Shown here one piece after another: positions 18,274-27,230 of a DNA stretch of 64,000 nt (its first letter is position 1; the number at the start of each line of letters is the position of its first letter). A program made the translations under genes and the position numbers. Below the pieces are notes generated by a model, which saw nothing but the letters and a program-made list of their open reading frames with translations, did not search any database and was not told the origin of the DNA. Location: positions 186,001 to 250,000 of the forward strand of contig CAXAUZ010000002.1 in NCBI GenBank assembly GCA_963972525.1, given 5' to 3'. Source of the stretch: Salinilacustrithrix sp003476595 (lineage in GTDB: Bacteria > Actinomycetota > Acidimicrobiia > Acidimicrobiales > Salinilacustritrichaceae).

Positions 18274-18596
18274 TCGGCCCCGGCCCCGCCAACCAGGCAG
18301 TCGTCCCCGTTGCGACCGTCGATGCGGTCGTCGCCGACCGAGCCGACGATGAGGTCGTTGCCGTTCGTTCCCTGGATCTTGGCCCCCTTCTTGTCGGCGA
18401 TGGTCACCAGCGTGGTGAGATCCATGCCGGCGCACGCCGCCGGGGCCAGATCCTGGATGGTGATGGGCAGGGTGAGCCTGGTCGCGCGGCTGGCGGCGAC
18501 CTCGTTGGTCGACGCCGCCGCCGGCCCCGCCACCGCCAACAGCCCAGCCAGCACCAGCAGTCCAGCCAGTCCGGTCAGACGGCGTGCTCGACCCAC
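18192..18596 (-). CDS. Small secreted RTX-type calcium-binding repeat protein
   Basis: A 134-residue exported protein. It has a signal peptide (RARRLTGLAGLLVLAGLL, then AVAGPAAAS) and C-terminal glycine/aspartate nonapeptide repeats of RTX type (GTNGNDLIVGSVGDDRIDG, NGDDCLVGGAGADQLDGG) that should bind calcium. Two Cys near the C-terminus may pair. It starts with GTG inside the last codons of the SipW-type peptidase gene (22-nt overlap), so both are on one transcript and it may be a peptidase substrate. Its 3' end overlaps the convergent response regulator by 82 nt. Confidence 0.75.
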   Translation of the reverse strand: MGRARRLTGLAGLLVLAGLLAVAGPAAASTNEVAASRATRLTLPITIQDLAPAACAGMDLTTLVTIADKKGAKIQGTNGNDLIVGSVGDDRIDGRNGDDCLVGGAGADQLDGGNGVDACLAGDDPDDSTSRCEV

Positions 18597-19069
18597 GCCT
18601 CGCCCTCCTCGGGGACCGGGACCCGGCCGAGCGTGCCGAGCGCCAGCGCGGTGGCCAGGCCGACGACGACGGCCACGACGCCGGGGTCGAGCAGCGACCG
18701 CAGGTGATGCCCGACGCCGGGCAGGTGGAGCTGCTCCCGCCCCACGACCTCGGCCGGGGTGGGCTGGTAGGAGTCGACCCAGTCGTTGTGGTCGCCCTGG
18801 GTCACGAACCGGCCGCCCTCGACGGCGACGATGCGGTGCAGCACCTTGCGGCCGAGGTCCGGGCTGTCGTAGGCGACGACGTCGCCGACCCGGTACCGGT
18901 CGGCGGGGCGGACGACGATCAGGTCGCCGGCCGCCACCCGTGGCGACATGCTGTTGCCCGTGGTGATGACCCAGCTCAGCTGGCCCGAGCCGATCATCAC
19001 CACGAGCGCCAGCAGCGCCACCCCGCCGATGGCGAGCAGGACGTCGAGGCCTCGTGCGAGGAGGCGCAC
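18575..19069 (-). CDS. SipW-type (ER/archaeal-like) signal peptidase I
   Basis: A 164-residue membrane protease of family S26. The N-terminal membrane helix is residues 8-28, the catalytic Ser40 lies in TGNSMSPRVAAGDL, and a second helix is near residues 130-147. The general base position is His78 (KVLHRI) instead of Lys, the mark of the SipW/ER-type subgroup, and QGDHND supplies the conserved Asp. GTG 19069 starts 5 nt after the stop of the upstream small exported protein; a longer Arg-rich extension in frame overlaps that gene and is rejected. It probably processes one or both neighbouring exported proteins. Confidence 0.85.
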   Translation of the reverse strand: MRLLARGLDVLLAIGGVALLALVVMIGSGQLSWVITTGNSMSPRVAAGDLIVVRPADRYRVGDVVAYDSPDLGRKVLHRIVAVEGGRFVTQGDHNDWVDSYQPTPAEVVGREQLHLPGVGHHLRSLLDPGVVAVVVGLATALALGTLGRVPVPEEGEAWVEHAV

Positions 19070-19074
19070 GGTGC

Positions 19075-19455
19075 TCAGTCCGTAGCGATGACGGTGAGCT
19101 CGTCGGCGTCGACGACGGCGATGCCGTCGAGATCGCACTCCCACTCGTTCGAGGATGGGCCGGTCTCGGTGCAGGTGCTGTAGCTGGTGCTGCCCGACTC
19201 GACCTTGGCCCGGACCGACCGGGCCGGCTCGTCCAGGGTGAACCGCACGAGCTCGAACGTGGCCGGATCGGTGCTGTCGAGGTCGTACTCGATGCCGGTC
19301 ACGTCGTAGCCGCTGATGACCTCCTCGCCGTCACCGGCGCGCGACTCCTCGACCGTGTTGGTCGCCGTGTAGGCGTACGCCCCACTGGCCATCGCCACTG
19401 CGGCGATCCCGATGCCGAAGACGCGTGCTCCCCGTCCCAGTCGTGCCTGCCCCAT
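19075..19455 (-). CDS. Small exported protein, likely SipW-type peptidase substrate
   Basis: A 126-residue protein with a twin-basic start and one membrane helix (ARVFGIGIAAVAMASGAYAY), followed by the segment TATNTVEES and an extracellular domain with two Cys. The arrangement, a short signal helix ending near AYAYTATN next to a SipW-type peptidase gene, resembles SipW-dependent TasA/camelysin-like substrates. It may be a structural surface protein, but no domain is firmly recognised. It heads the three-gene set 19455 to 18192. Confidence 0.65.
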   Translation of the reverse strand: MGQARLGRGARVFGIGIAAVAMASGAYAYTATNTVEESRAGDGEEVISGYDVTGIEYDLDSTDPATFELVRFTLDEPARSVRAKVESGSTSYSTCTETGPSSNEWECDLDGIAVVDADELTVIATD

Positions 19456-19552
19456 GTTCCTGTCCTCCCGTTGGTTCCCTCACAGGCGGCGGGTGCCGAC
19501 CTGTGACCGGGGTCATCGTCGGGAATCGAGGTTGACTTGAGCAGAAATTGAT

Positions 19553-19571
19553 CTTCCGTTGATACCGGAAG
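19553..19571 (-). terminator. Intrinsic terminator after aconitase
   Basis: CTTCCG (19553-19558) pairs with CGGAAG (19566-19571) across 7 nt. Read leftward, the hairpin is followed by ATCAATTTCT, a T-rich tract unusual for this genome. It begins 19 nt after the aconitase stop. Confidence 0.6.
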
Positions 19572-19589
19572 GTCCGGACGTCGAGCCGG

Positions 19590-21896
19590 TCAGGCGTTCT
19601 CGCCGCCGCCCCGCTGGCGGATGATGTTCAGGGCCGACCCGGCCTCGAACCACTCGATCTGCTCGGGGGAGAGGGTGTGGGTGGCCTCGAAGTCGACCGT
19701 GCTGCCGTCGGGCTTCACGATCTGGCAGCGCACCGGGGTGTCGGGAGCGAGGTCGGCCAGGCCGAGGATGCTGAGGGTGTCGTCCTCGCCGATGGCGTCG
19801 TAGGTGGCCGGGTCCGAGAAGGTGAGGGCGAGCACGCCCTGCTTCTTCAGGTTGGTCTCGGCGATGCGGGCGAAGCTGCGGGCGAACACGGCGGCGCACC
19901 TGCGGAACCGGGGCTCCATGGCGGCGTGCTCCCGGGAGGAGCCCTCGCCGTAGTTCTCATCACCGATGGCCACCCACTCCTGGCCGGCCTCGTGCAGCGA
20001 TGCCATGACCTCGGGGAACGGCTTGACCTTCCCGTCGACCGGGTCCTTGCCGGAGCCGGCCTCGCCGGTGAAGGCGTTGACGGCACCGAGGAAGAGGTTG
20101 CCCGAGATGTTCTCGAGGTGGCCGCGGTACTTGAGCCACGGACCGGCCATCGAGATGTGGTCGGTGGTGCACTTGCCCTGGGCCTTCACGGCCACCGGGA
20201 GCTCGAGGTGGTCCTCGCCGTCCCAGGCCGGGAACGGCTCGAGCAGCTGGATGCGGTCGGACTCGGGGTCGACCTTGACCTCGACGCTGGTGCGGTCGGA
20301 CAGCTCCTCGGGGGGAGCGACGAAGGTGTCCTCACCGGGGTCGAAGCCGCCCGGGGGCAGGTCGATGCCGACGGGCTCGTCGAGGCGGACCTCCTCGCCG
20401 GCGTCGTTGACCAGCACGTCGGTGCGGGGGTCGAAGTCGAGGCGGCCGGCCAGCGCCAGGGCGATGACCGTGTCGGGCGAGGTCACGAAGCTGAGCGTGT
20501 TGGCCGAGCCGTCGTTCCGCTTGGGGAAGTTGCGGTTGTAGGAGTTGACGATGGTGTTGACCTGGTCGAGCTGGGTCTGGGGGCGCGACCACTGGCCGAT
20601 GCAGGGGCCGCAGGCGTTGGCGAGCACGTCGCCGCCGATGGCCTCGAGGTCGGCGAGCAGTCCGTCGCGCTCGATGGTGGCGCGCACCTGCTCGGAGCCC
20701 GGGGTGATGAGCAGCTCGGTCTTGGCCTTGAGCCCCTTCGCCGCGGCCTGGCGGGCGATCGACGCAGCCCGCGTGATGTCTTCATACGAGGAGTTGGTGC
20801 ACGAGCCGATGAGCGCGGCGCTGATCTCGAGCGGCCAACCCTCCTCCTTGGCTTCCTTGCCGACGCCACCGTCCACGTCGCCGAGCACGTGGGCGCGGTC
20901 GGGGGAGTGGGGGCCGTTGATCATCGGAGGCAGCTCGTCCAGGTTGATCTCGATGACCTGGTCGAAGTACTCGTGCGGGTTCGCCAGGACCTCGGCGTCG
21001 GCCCGCAGGTCGCCGGAGACGGCGTTGGCCGCATCGGCGATGGCCTCGCGACCGGTGGACTTCAGGTACGCCGCCATGTTCTCGTCGAACTGGAACAGCG
21101 ACGTGGTGGCCCCGATCTCGGCGCCCATGTTGCAGATGGTGCCCTTGCCGGTGGCGGTGATGGAGTCGGCGCCCTCGCCGAAGTACTCCACGATCGCGCC
21201 GGTGCCGCCCTTCACCGTGAGGATCTCGGCGACCTTGAGGATCACGTCCTTCGGCGCGGTCCAGCCCGAGAGCCGCCCGGTGAGGTGGACGCCGATCAGC
21301 TTCGGCCAGCGCACGTTGAACGGGAAGCCGGTCATCACGTCGACGGCGTCGGCGCCACCCACGCCGATGGCGACCATGCCCAGGCCGCCGGCGTTGGGGG
21401 TGTGGCTGTCGGTGCCGATCATCATCCCGCCCGGGAAGGCGTAGTTCTCGAGCACGACCTGGTGGATGATGCCCGAGCCCGGCTTCCAGAAGCCGATGCC
21501 GTAGCGCCGGCTGACGGTCTCGAGGAACTCGTAGACCTCGTGGTTGGTCTCGGTGGCGACCTCGAGGTCCTTGAGCGCACCGACCTTGGCCTGGATCAGG
21601 TGGTCGCAGTGCACGGTCGAGGGGACTGCGGCCTCGTCCAGGCCGGCGGTCATGAACTGCAGCAGCGCCATCTGGGCGGTGGCGTCCTGCATGGCGACCC
21701 GGTCCGGGTCGAAGTCGGCGTAACTGCGGGACCGCTCCATCTCCTGGCCCTCGCGATCCCGGAGGTGGTTGATCAGGATTTTCTCCGCGAGCGTCAGGGG
21801 CCGGCCGAGGCGCTCACGACCGATGCGGACGGAGTCGGGGAGGCGGTCGTAGACGGCCTGGACGAGCTCGATGGGAGTGGACGAAGTGACAGGCAT
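19590..21896 (-). CDS. acn: Aconitate hydratase, mitochondrial type
   Basis: Interconverts citrate and isocitrate through an enzyme-bound 4Fe-4S cluster. The three cluster ligands are Cys366 (GSCTNSS), Cys429 and Cys432 (ACGPCIGQW). The substrate-site motif IGTDSHTPNAGG is at 160-171, and the swivel domain near the C-terminus carries GDENYGEGSSREHAA. At 768 residues, with the segment PSTVHCDHLIQAKVG, it belongs to the shorter mitochondrial-type branch rather than the roughly 900-residue AcnA usual in actinomycetes. It is divergent from a GntR gene by only 18 nt, so that regulator is a strong candidate to control it. Confidence 0.95.
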   Translation of the reverse strand: MPVTSSTPIELVQAVYDRLPDSVRIGRERLGRPLTLAEKILINHLRDREGQEMERSRSYADFDPDRVAMQDATAQMALLQFMTAGLDEAAVPSTVHCDHLIQAKVGALKDLEVATETNHEVYEFLETVSRRYGIGFWKPGSGIIHQVVLENYAFPGGMMIGTDSHTPNAGGLGMVAIGVGGADAVDVMTGFPFNVRWPKLIGVHLTGRLSGWTAPKDVILKVAEILTVKGGTGAIVEYFGEGADSITATGKGTICNMGAEIGATTSLFQFDENMAAYLKSTGREAIADAANAVSGDLRADAEVLANPHEYFDQVIEINLDELPPMINGPHSPDRAHVLGDVDGGVGKEAKEEGWPLEISAALIGSCTNSSYEDITRAASIARQAAAKGLKAKTELLITPGSEQVRATIERDGLLADLEAIGGDVLANACGPCIGQWSRPQTQLDQVNTIVNSYNRNFPKRNDGSANTLSFVTSPDTVIALALAGRLDFDPRTDVLVNDAGEEVRLDEPVGIDLPPGGFDPGEDTFVAPPEELSDRTSVEVKVDPESDRIQLLEPFPAWDGEDHLELPVAVKAQGKCTTDHISMAGPWLKYRGHLENISGNLFLGAVNAFTGEAGSGKDPVDGKVKPFPEVMASLHEAGQEWVAIGDENYGEGSSREHAAMEPRFRRCAAVFARSFARIAETNLKKQGVLALTFSDPATYDAIGEDDTLSILGLADLAPDTPVRCQIVKPDGSTVDFEATHTLSPEQIEWFEAGSALNIIRQRGGGENA

Positions 21897-21914
21897 GATG
21901 CAACTCTAATACAA
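21897..21914. promoter_or_regulatory. 18-bp shared start region of acn and gntR
   Basis: The two start codons are 18 bp apart around ACTCTAATACAAG, an AT-rich island. TAATAC rightward and TATTAG leftward resemble -10 boxes, so any promoters must overlap both coding starts and the mRNAs may be leaderless. Binding of the GntR protein here would block both genes. No clean palindrome is seen. Confidence 0.35.
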
Positions 21915-22571
21915 GTGAGAGAGATCCGATACGTGGCGATCGCTGACGACCTCCGTCGACAGATCACGTCCGGCGACCTGGCCGCCGGGGCCGTGCTGCC
22001 CTCGGAGGCCGACCTGGCCGGATCCTATGGGGTGAGCCGCGTCACGGTCCGAAAGGCGCTCGAGCTGCTCCGCTCGGAGGGGTTGATCGGCTCCCGCCAG
22101 GGGTTCGGCTGGTTCGTCGCCGTCCCCGTGGTGCGCCGATCGCTCGCCACGCTGTCGACCATCGAGGCCGATCTCGCCGCCCAGGGCCGCGAGCCGGTGC
22201 GCAAGGTGCTGTCGTTCCGCTTCCGTGACCTCGATGGGGAGCCCGAGCTCGAGGTGGTGCGGGTGAACCTGGCCGACGGCCAGCCCTTTGCCCTCGTCAC
22301 CGTGTGGTGCCCGGCCGAGCTGGGCCGGTCGCTCAGCCGCGACGACGTGGAGGGCGCCACCTTCTACGACCTGCTCCCGAACGAGCTGGCCGCCGTCGAC
22401 CAGACGATCCGGGCCGCGGTCGCCGACGAGCGCGACGCCGAGGTGCTCGGCATCCCGGTCGGCTCGCCCCTGCTCGTGGCGCTGCGGGTGAGCCGGGACG
22501 TCGACGGCCAGGCGTTCCTGCGAGCCGAGCACCGCTTCCCGGCGCACCTCACGGAGTTCGTGACCTCCTAA
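21915..22571 (+). CDS. GntR-family (HutC-type) transcriptional regulator
   Basis: A 218-residue regulator. The winged helix at residues 8-70 has the recognition segment GVSRVTVRKALELLRSEGLI, and a UTRA effector domain follows (residues 85-215; FRFRDLDGEPELEVVRVNLA). The GTG at 21915 is taken as the start; GTG 21933 would remove six residues. Its back-to-back position with aconitase suggests it responds to an organic acid or acyl compound and controls that gene, which is inference. A T7SS-like locus begins 22 nt after its stop on the same strand. Confidence 0.85.
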   Translation: MREIRYVAIADDLRRQITSGDLAAGAVLPSEADLAGSYGVSRVTVRKALELLRSEGLIGSRQGFGWFVAVPVVRRSLATLSTIEADLAAQGREPVRKVLSFRFRDLDGEPELEVVRVNLADGQPFALVTVWCPAELGRSLSRDDVEGATFYDLLPNELAAVDQTIRAAVADERDAEVLGIPVGSPLLVALRVSRDVDGQAFLRAEHRFPAHLTEFVTS

Positions 22572-22593
22572 CCTGCCGGCCATCGAACTGCTG

Positions 22594-25500
22594 GTGGAGC
22601 TACGGGTCGGCGACGGCGAGGTCGCGGCGCGCCTCGACTGCCGCGCCGACGTCGAGCCCGGCGCCACCGTCGCCGACCTGCGGGGCGCGCTCGCCGCCCA
22701 CGCCGCCGACCGCGGCATCGAGGTCCCGCCCGACGCCCGCCTGTGGGCCGACGACGGCACCGCGCTGGACGAGGCCGCCCCCGTGGTCCGGGCGGGGGTC
22801 ACCTCCGGCCAGCGCGTCTGGCTGCGAGCGGCAGCGCCGCCCACCGAACCCTCCGATCACCGCCCCGACCGACACGACAGGGTCGACAGGGTCGACGGCA
22901 GCGGCACCGTCCCCTTCAACCGGACGCCCTACCGGCCCGTGCGGGTGCAGCCGCGGCGGCTCCCGCCGCTGCCGGCGCCGCCCTCCCCGCCGCCGGCCAA
23001 CCGCATCGCCATCACCTCCTTCGTCATCCCGCTCGCGAGCGGCGTCGGTTTCGCCGTCGTGTTCGGCCGCCCCCAGTTCCTCCTCATCGCGCTGCTGGCG
23101 CCGATCGCCCTCGGGGCGGTGACCCTGTTCGAGCGGCGCCGCGGCCGCCGGAGCCACCGGACCGCCCGGGCCGAGCACCAGGCCCTGCTCGAGGTGCGGC
23201 TGGGGGACATCGAACGGGCCAAGGAGGACGAGCGCGCCGAGCGGGATCGGGCCCTGCCGCCGCTCGAGGCCCTCGTCGAGCAGGCGAGGACGCGGGCGCC
23301 GTCGCTGTGGGCCCGGGACCGCGGTGCCCCCGACCTGCTCGTCCTGCGCGCCGGTCGCTCGACCCTCCCTTCGCTGGTGTCCCTGGAGATCGAGCGTGGT
23401 GGGGCTGGCAGTGGTGGGGGTGGTGGGGATGAACAGCTCCGCCGCGAGGCCGAGGCCCGCATCGCCGAGGCGGTGGCCGAGGTGCACGACGTCCCCGTCG
23501 CGATCGACCTCGAGCGGGCCGGCATCGTCGGCCTCCACGGCGACCCTGACCTGGTCGATGGCCTCGCCCGCTCGCTGCTCGCCCAGACCGTCGTGCGCCA
23601 CGGCCCCGAGGACGTGATCCTCGTCGGGCTGCTCGCGCCGAGCGCCCTCGCCGGGTACGAGTGGCTCCGGTGGCTGCCCCACGTGCGCTCGGCTGCGTCG
23701 CCCCTGTCGGTGCCGCACCTGGCCGCCTGGCCCGAGGACGTCGACGTCGTGCTCGGCGCCCTGCTCGACGTGGCCGCCGACCGACGGGGCACCGCCGGCC
23801 GCGACCGCCCGAGGCTCGTCGTGGCCGTCCACGAGGACGCCGCGGTCGACCGGACCGCGCTCGGCCGCCTCCTCGACGACGGTCCGGGGGCCGGCATCCG
23901 GGTGCTGTGGATCGGCCGCGACGAGGCGCTGCTGCCCCGCCAGTGCCGGCTGGTGGCGAGCGTCGCTTCCGGCGACCGGACATCCGTCCTCGCTGCGACC
24001 GACCCCGACGCCGAACCGGCGACCTTCACCGTCGAGGTGGCGGGGACCGCGGCCGCCGATGCGCTCGCCCGCGACCTGGCGCCGCTACGGGACGTCACGA
24101 GCGTGGCCCAGGTCGGAGCCCTGCCGCGGATGGTCGGCCTCACCGACGTGCTCGAGGTCGTGACGGCCGAACAGGTCGCCGACGGGTGGTACCGGAGCAC
24201 GTCGCGCTCGCTCGCCGCGCCCGTTGGTGTCGGTGCGGGCGGCACGTTCTCGCTCGACCTCGTGGAGCAGGGCCCGCACATGCTCATCGCCGGCACCTCG
24301 GGGGCCGGCAAGAGCGAGCTGCTGCAGAGCATGGTCGCGGCGATGGCGGCGCAGCACCCGCCGGAGCGACTCACCTTCCTCTTCATCGACTACAAGGGCG
24401 GTGCGGCCGCTGCGCCCTTCGCCGAGCTGCCGCACAACGTCGGCGTGGTCACCAACCTCGACGCTCGACTGTCCCTCCGGGCGCTGGCGTCCCTGCGGGC
24501 CGAGCTCGACCGACGCATGGCGATCCTGGCCGAGGCCGGCGTCGCCGACCTGGCCCAGCTGGACCCGGACCGCGCGCCGCCCCGGCTGGTGATCGTCGTC
24601 GACGAGTTCGCCACGCTCGTGAAGGAGATCCCCGACTTCGTCGCCGGCGTGGTCGACGTCGCCCAACGCGGTCGCAGCCTCGGCATCCACCTCGTGCTCG
24701 CCACCCAGCGCCCGGCCGGCGCGGTGAACGAGAACATCCTGGCCAACACGAACCTGCGGGTGGCGCTGCGCGTGGTCGACGCGGCCGACTCCCAGAGCGT
24801 CATCGGCAGCCCGGCCGCGGCTGAGATCCCGGTCCCGCTCCGGGGCCGGGCCTTCGCCCGCACCGGCCCGACCGAGCTCGTCCCGTTCCAGGCCGCGTGG
24901 TCGGGCGCGCCGCGCCACCACGGCGGTGGCGCCCGGGTCCGGGTCGCCCCGCTCGGGGTCGGCCGGGTGCCGGACGCCGCCGCGCCCGTGGCGCTCGGTG
25001 GCACCCAGCTCGAGCAGGTGCTCGCCTCGATCGGCGTCGCGCACCAGCGACGCGGCGGTGCCGTGCCCCGCCGTCCCTGGCTCCCCCCGCTCCCCGACGT
25101 CGTCGACCTCCACGACCTGCTCGAGACGCGGGGCTTGGTGTTGGGTCTCCACGACGATCCCGAGCACCAGGCCCGCCGGCCGGCCGTGGTGGACCTCGAG
25201 GCCGAGGGCGGCCTGGCCGTGTTCGGCGCCGGCGGGTCCGGCCGGACGACGGCGCTGCGCACCGCGGTGGCGTCCCTGGTCGCGGCGGCCACGCCGGACG
25301 AGGTCGAGGTCGTGGCCTTCGACTTCGCCAGCCGGGCGCTGCTGCCGCTGCTCGAGCTGCCCCACACCCGGGTGGTGTGCACCGCCGACGACCTGGACAC
25401 CACGGCGGCGCAGATCGACGCCCTCGCCGCCGAGGTCGAGCGCCGTCGGGCCCTGCTCGGCGAGCACCGCGTCGAGTCCCTGTCCGCGCTGCGCGCCCGC

Positions 25501-26535
25501 ACCGGGGAGCCGGTCGTCCCCCGCATCGCGGTGGTCATCGACGGCTTCGGAGCCCTGCGCGCCGAGCTGGACACGCCGGCCGGCTACGACTGGCTCCAGC
25601 GGCTCCAGCGCCTGCTGGTGGAGGGGCGCCAGGTCGGGATCCACCCGCTGCTGTCCGCCGACCGCCGGCCCGACCTGCCGAACGCGCTGCTCGGGGCGAT
25701 CGGTGCCCGTCTGGTGCTGCGCATGACCGAACCCGATGCGCTCGTCTCCCTCGGCGTGCCGATGGCCCTGGCGCGGGGCGCCGACCTCGAGCCGGGCTGC
25801 GGCTACCTGCGCGGCGACGAGGAGGTCCAGGTGGCCGTCCTCGGCCCGGATCCGTCCGCCGCGGCCCAGGCCGACGCCATCGCGTCGCTCGGTGCCGAGA
25901 CGGGGGCAGGGCTGGGGGAGCGGCGCGGCTCGCGTCCGGGGCCGCTGCCGGAGGACGTGGCCCGACCGACGGGCCTCGACCACGACCTGGTCGTCGCCCT
26001 CGGCGTGACCGACGACGCCGAACCCGTCACGGTGGACCTCGGCCCGGGCGCGCTCCTGATCGTGGGTCCGCCCGGCAGCGGGCGCACGACCGCGGCCGCC
26101 GCCGTGGTCGCCGGCCTGCGCGCCGCCGGGCACGATCCGGTGGTCATCGCCGGCCGGGACGAGGATGCTCCCGCCCGGCTGCAGTCGCTGCTCGACGCCG
26201 AGTCGCCGGGATCTCCCGTCGTGATCGACGACGCCGACGAGCTGGCCGAGGGCCCCGGCGGTCGTGCCCTCGAGCAGCTGGCCACGACCCGCGGGTACCG
26301 CCTGGTGGCCACGGCGGATGCCGCCGCCGTCGCCCGGGCGTTCAGCGGGTGGGTGCCGGCGCTGAAGCGGGGTCGGCGGATGCTCCTGCTGCAGCCGGCG
26401 GGCGCGGCGGACATCGACCAGCTCGCCGGCGTCCGGGTGAAGCTCCGGCCCGGCGCCCGCTTCCCGCCCGGACGCGGAGTGCTCGTGGTCGACCGCCACG
26501 CCCGCACGATCCAGACCGGTCGACCAGAACAGTAG
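22594..26535 (+). CDS. FtsK/SpoIIIE-type ATPase, EccC-like (type VII secretion)
   Basis: A 1313-residue membrane ATPase. A ubiquitin-like N-terminal region (about 1-80) and a proline-rich linker lead to two membrane helices (about 137-180). Three FtsK/SpoIIIE ATPase domains follow. The first has a full Walker A, GTSGAGKS (about 567), and Walker B, VIVVDEFA (about 666). The second (GAGGSGRTT, about 878) and third (GPPGSGRTT, about 1157) have Arg in place of the Walker A Lys. This matches the EccC/EssC layout, where only the first ATPase is catalytic. It should power export of the WXG100 proteins encoded next. GTG 22594 is the first plausible start. No EccB, EccD, EccE or mycosin gene is nearby. 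Confidence 0.88.
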   Translation: MELRVGDGEVAARLDCRADVEPGATVADLRGALAAHAADRGIEVPPDARLWADDGTALDEAAPVVRAGVTSGQRVWLRAAAPPTEPSDHRPDRHDRVDRVDGSGTVPFNRTPYRPVRVQPRRLPPLPAPPSPPPANRIAITSFVIPLASGVGFAVVFGRPQFLLIALLAPIALGAVTLFERRRGRRSHRTARAEHQALLEVRLGDIERAKEDERAERDRALPPLEALVEQARTRAPSLWARDRGAPDLLVLRAGRSTLPSLVSLEIERGGAGSGGGGGDEQLRREAEARIAEAVAEVHDVPVAIDLERAGIVGLHGDPDLVDGLARSLLAQTVVRHGPEDVILVGLLAPSALAGYEWLRWLPHVRSAASPLSVPHLAAWPEDVDVVLGALLDVAADRRGTAGRDRPRLVVAVHEDAAVDRTALGRLLDDGPGAGIRVLWIGRDEALLPRQCRLVASVASGDRTSVLAATDPDAEPATFTVEVAGTAAADALARDLAPLRDVTSVAQVGALPRMVGLTDVLEVVTAEQVADGWYRSTSRSLAAPVGVGAGGTFSLDLVEQGPHMLIAGTSGAGKSELLQSMVAAMAAQHPPERLTFLFIDYKGGAAAAPFAELPHNVGVVTNLDARLSLRALASLRAELDRRMAILAEAGVADLAQLDPDRAPPRLVIVVDEFATLVKEIPDFVAGVVDVAQRGRSLGIHLVLATQRPAGAVNENILANTNLRVALRVVDAADSQSVIGSPAAAEIPVPLRGRAFARTGPTELVPFQAAWSGAPRHHGGGARVRVAPLGVGRVPDAAAPVALGGTQLEQVLASIGVAHQRRGGAVPRRPWLPPLPDVVDLHDLLETRGLVLGLHDDPEHQARRPAVVDLEAEGGLAVFGAGGSGRTTALRTAVASLVAAATPDEVEVVAFDFASRALLPLLELPHTRVVCTADDLDTTAAQIDALAAEVERRRALLGEHRVESLSALRARTGEPVVPRIAVVIDGFGALRAELDTPAGYDWLQRLQRLLVEGRQVGIHPLLSADRRPDLPNALLGAIGARLVLRMTEPDALVSLGVPMALARGADLEPGCGYLRGDEEVQVAVLGPDPSAAAQADAIASLGAETGAGLGERRGSRPGPLPEDVARPTGLDHDLVVALGVTDDAEPVTVDLGPGALLIVGPPGSGRTTAAAAVVAGLRAAGHDPVVIAGRDEDAPARLQSLLDAESPGSPVVIDDADELAEGPGGRALEQLATTRGYRLVATADAAAVARAFSGWVPALKRGRRMLLLQPAGAADIDQLAGVRVKLRPGARFPPGRGVLVVDRHARTIQTGRPEQ

Positions 26536-26558
26536 AGCATGAAAGTTCACGAAAGGCC

Positions 26559-26587
26559 TTGACGGCTGGCTTCGTGCTGTGACTGAA
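26559..26587 (+). promoter_or_regulatory. Candidate promoter for the WXG100 genes
   Basis: TTGACG (26559-26564) is a good -35 match, in the 81-nt gap before the first WXG100 gene. The best -10 at 17-nt spacing (ACTGAA, 26582-26587) is weak. A separate promoter would let the small secreted proteins be made in excess over the ATPase. Confidence 0.3.
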
Positions 26588-26616
26588 TGCCTCCACACCA
26601 ACTGAGGAGGCATGAA

Positions 26617-26916
26617 ATGTCATCGAACAACATCCTGGTCACCTTCGAGGACCTGCAGTCCATGGCCAGCCGGCTCCAGGCCGAGGGCGGCGCCATCGCC
26701 GGCCAGCTCGACTCGCTGCTGACCGCGGTGCAGGCGCTGGTCGAGAACGGCTGGCGGGGCCAGGCCGCCGGGGCGTTCCACGGCATGTACGCCAACGCCA
26801 CCCAGGGCTGGAAGCAGGTCGAAACGGCCCTGGTCCAGATGTCGGAGCTGCTCCGCGGCATCGGCGAGCAGTACGAGAGCCAGGAGGCGGCGATCGCCTC
26901 CTCGCTCGCCGGCTGA
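26617..26916 (+). CDS. WXG100 family (EsxB-like) type VII secreted protein
   Basis: A 99-residue protein of exactly WXG100 size. It is predicted to be a helix-turn-helix hairpin with the signature Trp-Arg-Gly turn in VENGWRGQAAGAFHG near the middle, and a hydrophobic heptad pattern on both sides. Such proteins dimerise and are exported by EccC/EssC ATPases. The ATG at 26617 is fixed by a strong GAGGAGG ribosome site 6 nt upstream. No YxxxD/E export tail is clear; the C-terminus reads GEQYESQEAAIASSLAG. It lies directly downstream of the EccC-like gene and 4 nt before a second protein of the same size. Confidence 0.9.
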   Translation: MSSNNILVTFEDLQSMASRLQAEGGAIAGQLDSLLTAVQALVENGWRGQAAGAFHGMYANATQGWKQVETALVQMSELLRGIGEQYESQEAAIASSLAG

Positions 26917-26920
26917 GCAC

Positions 26921-27229
26921 GTGCCCGAGCGCCTCTTCGTCGATCCCGCGGCCCTGCGGGCGTCGGTGGCTGCGGTCGCCGACGCCCGCACGGCGCTCGC
27001 CGACGCCCGCCTCGCGCTGGAGCGGGCCGGCGCCAGCGTGGACAGCGGCATCGACCACAGCCGCCAGGCCGACGACAAGGTCCGGACCTTCGTGCGCCAG
27101 TGGCGCTCGGAGTACGAGCTGATCGCCGAGATGCTCCGGGCCTATGCCGAGGTCGTCGACGGCGCCGCCTCCTCCTACGAGGCGGCCGACTGCGACGCCG
27201 CGACCGCGATCACCGGGTCGGGTGGCTGA
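26921..27229 (+). CDS. WXG100-like partner protein
   Basis: A 102-residue all-helical protein with GTG start, 4 nt after the WXG100 gene. The central turn reads RQWRSEYELIAEML, so the Trp is kept but WXG is WRS. The N-terminal helix (LRASVAAVADARTALADARL) has the expected heptad pattern. Size, helix-turn-helix character and position suggest it pairs with the preceding protein, as EsxA pairs with EsxB. A tyrosine-containing C-terminal segment (SSYEAADCD) could serve as an export signal. Assignment is by architecture and context rather than strong motif. Confidence 0.65.
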   Translation: MPERLFVDPAALRASVAAVADARTALADARLALERAGASVDSGIDHSRQADDKVRTFVRQWRSEYELIAEMLRAYAEVVDGAASSYEAADCDAATAITGSGG

Positions 27230-27230
27230 C

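Noticed and set aside
19677..21914. Long open frame opposite aconitase (continuous with the GntR gene)
   Set aside because: It lies antisense to a full-length aconitase with all cluster ligands. The translated product is Gly/Val/Leu low complexity, as expected from high-GC third-position bias. Only the part after 21915 is a recognisable protein.
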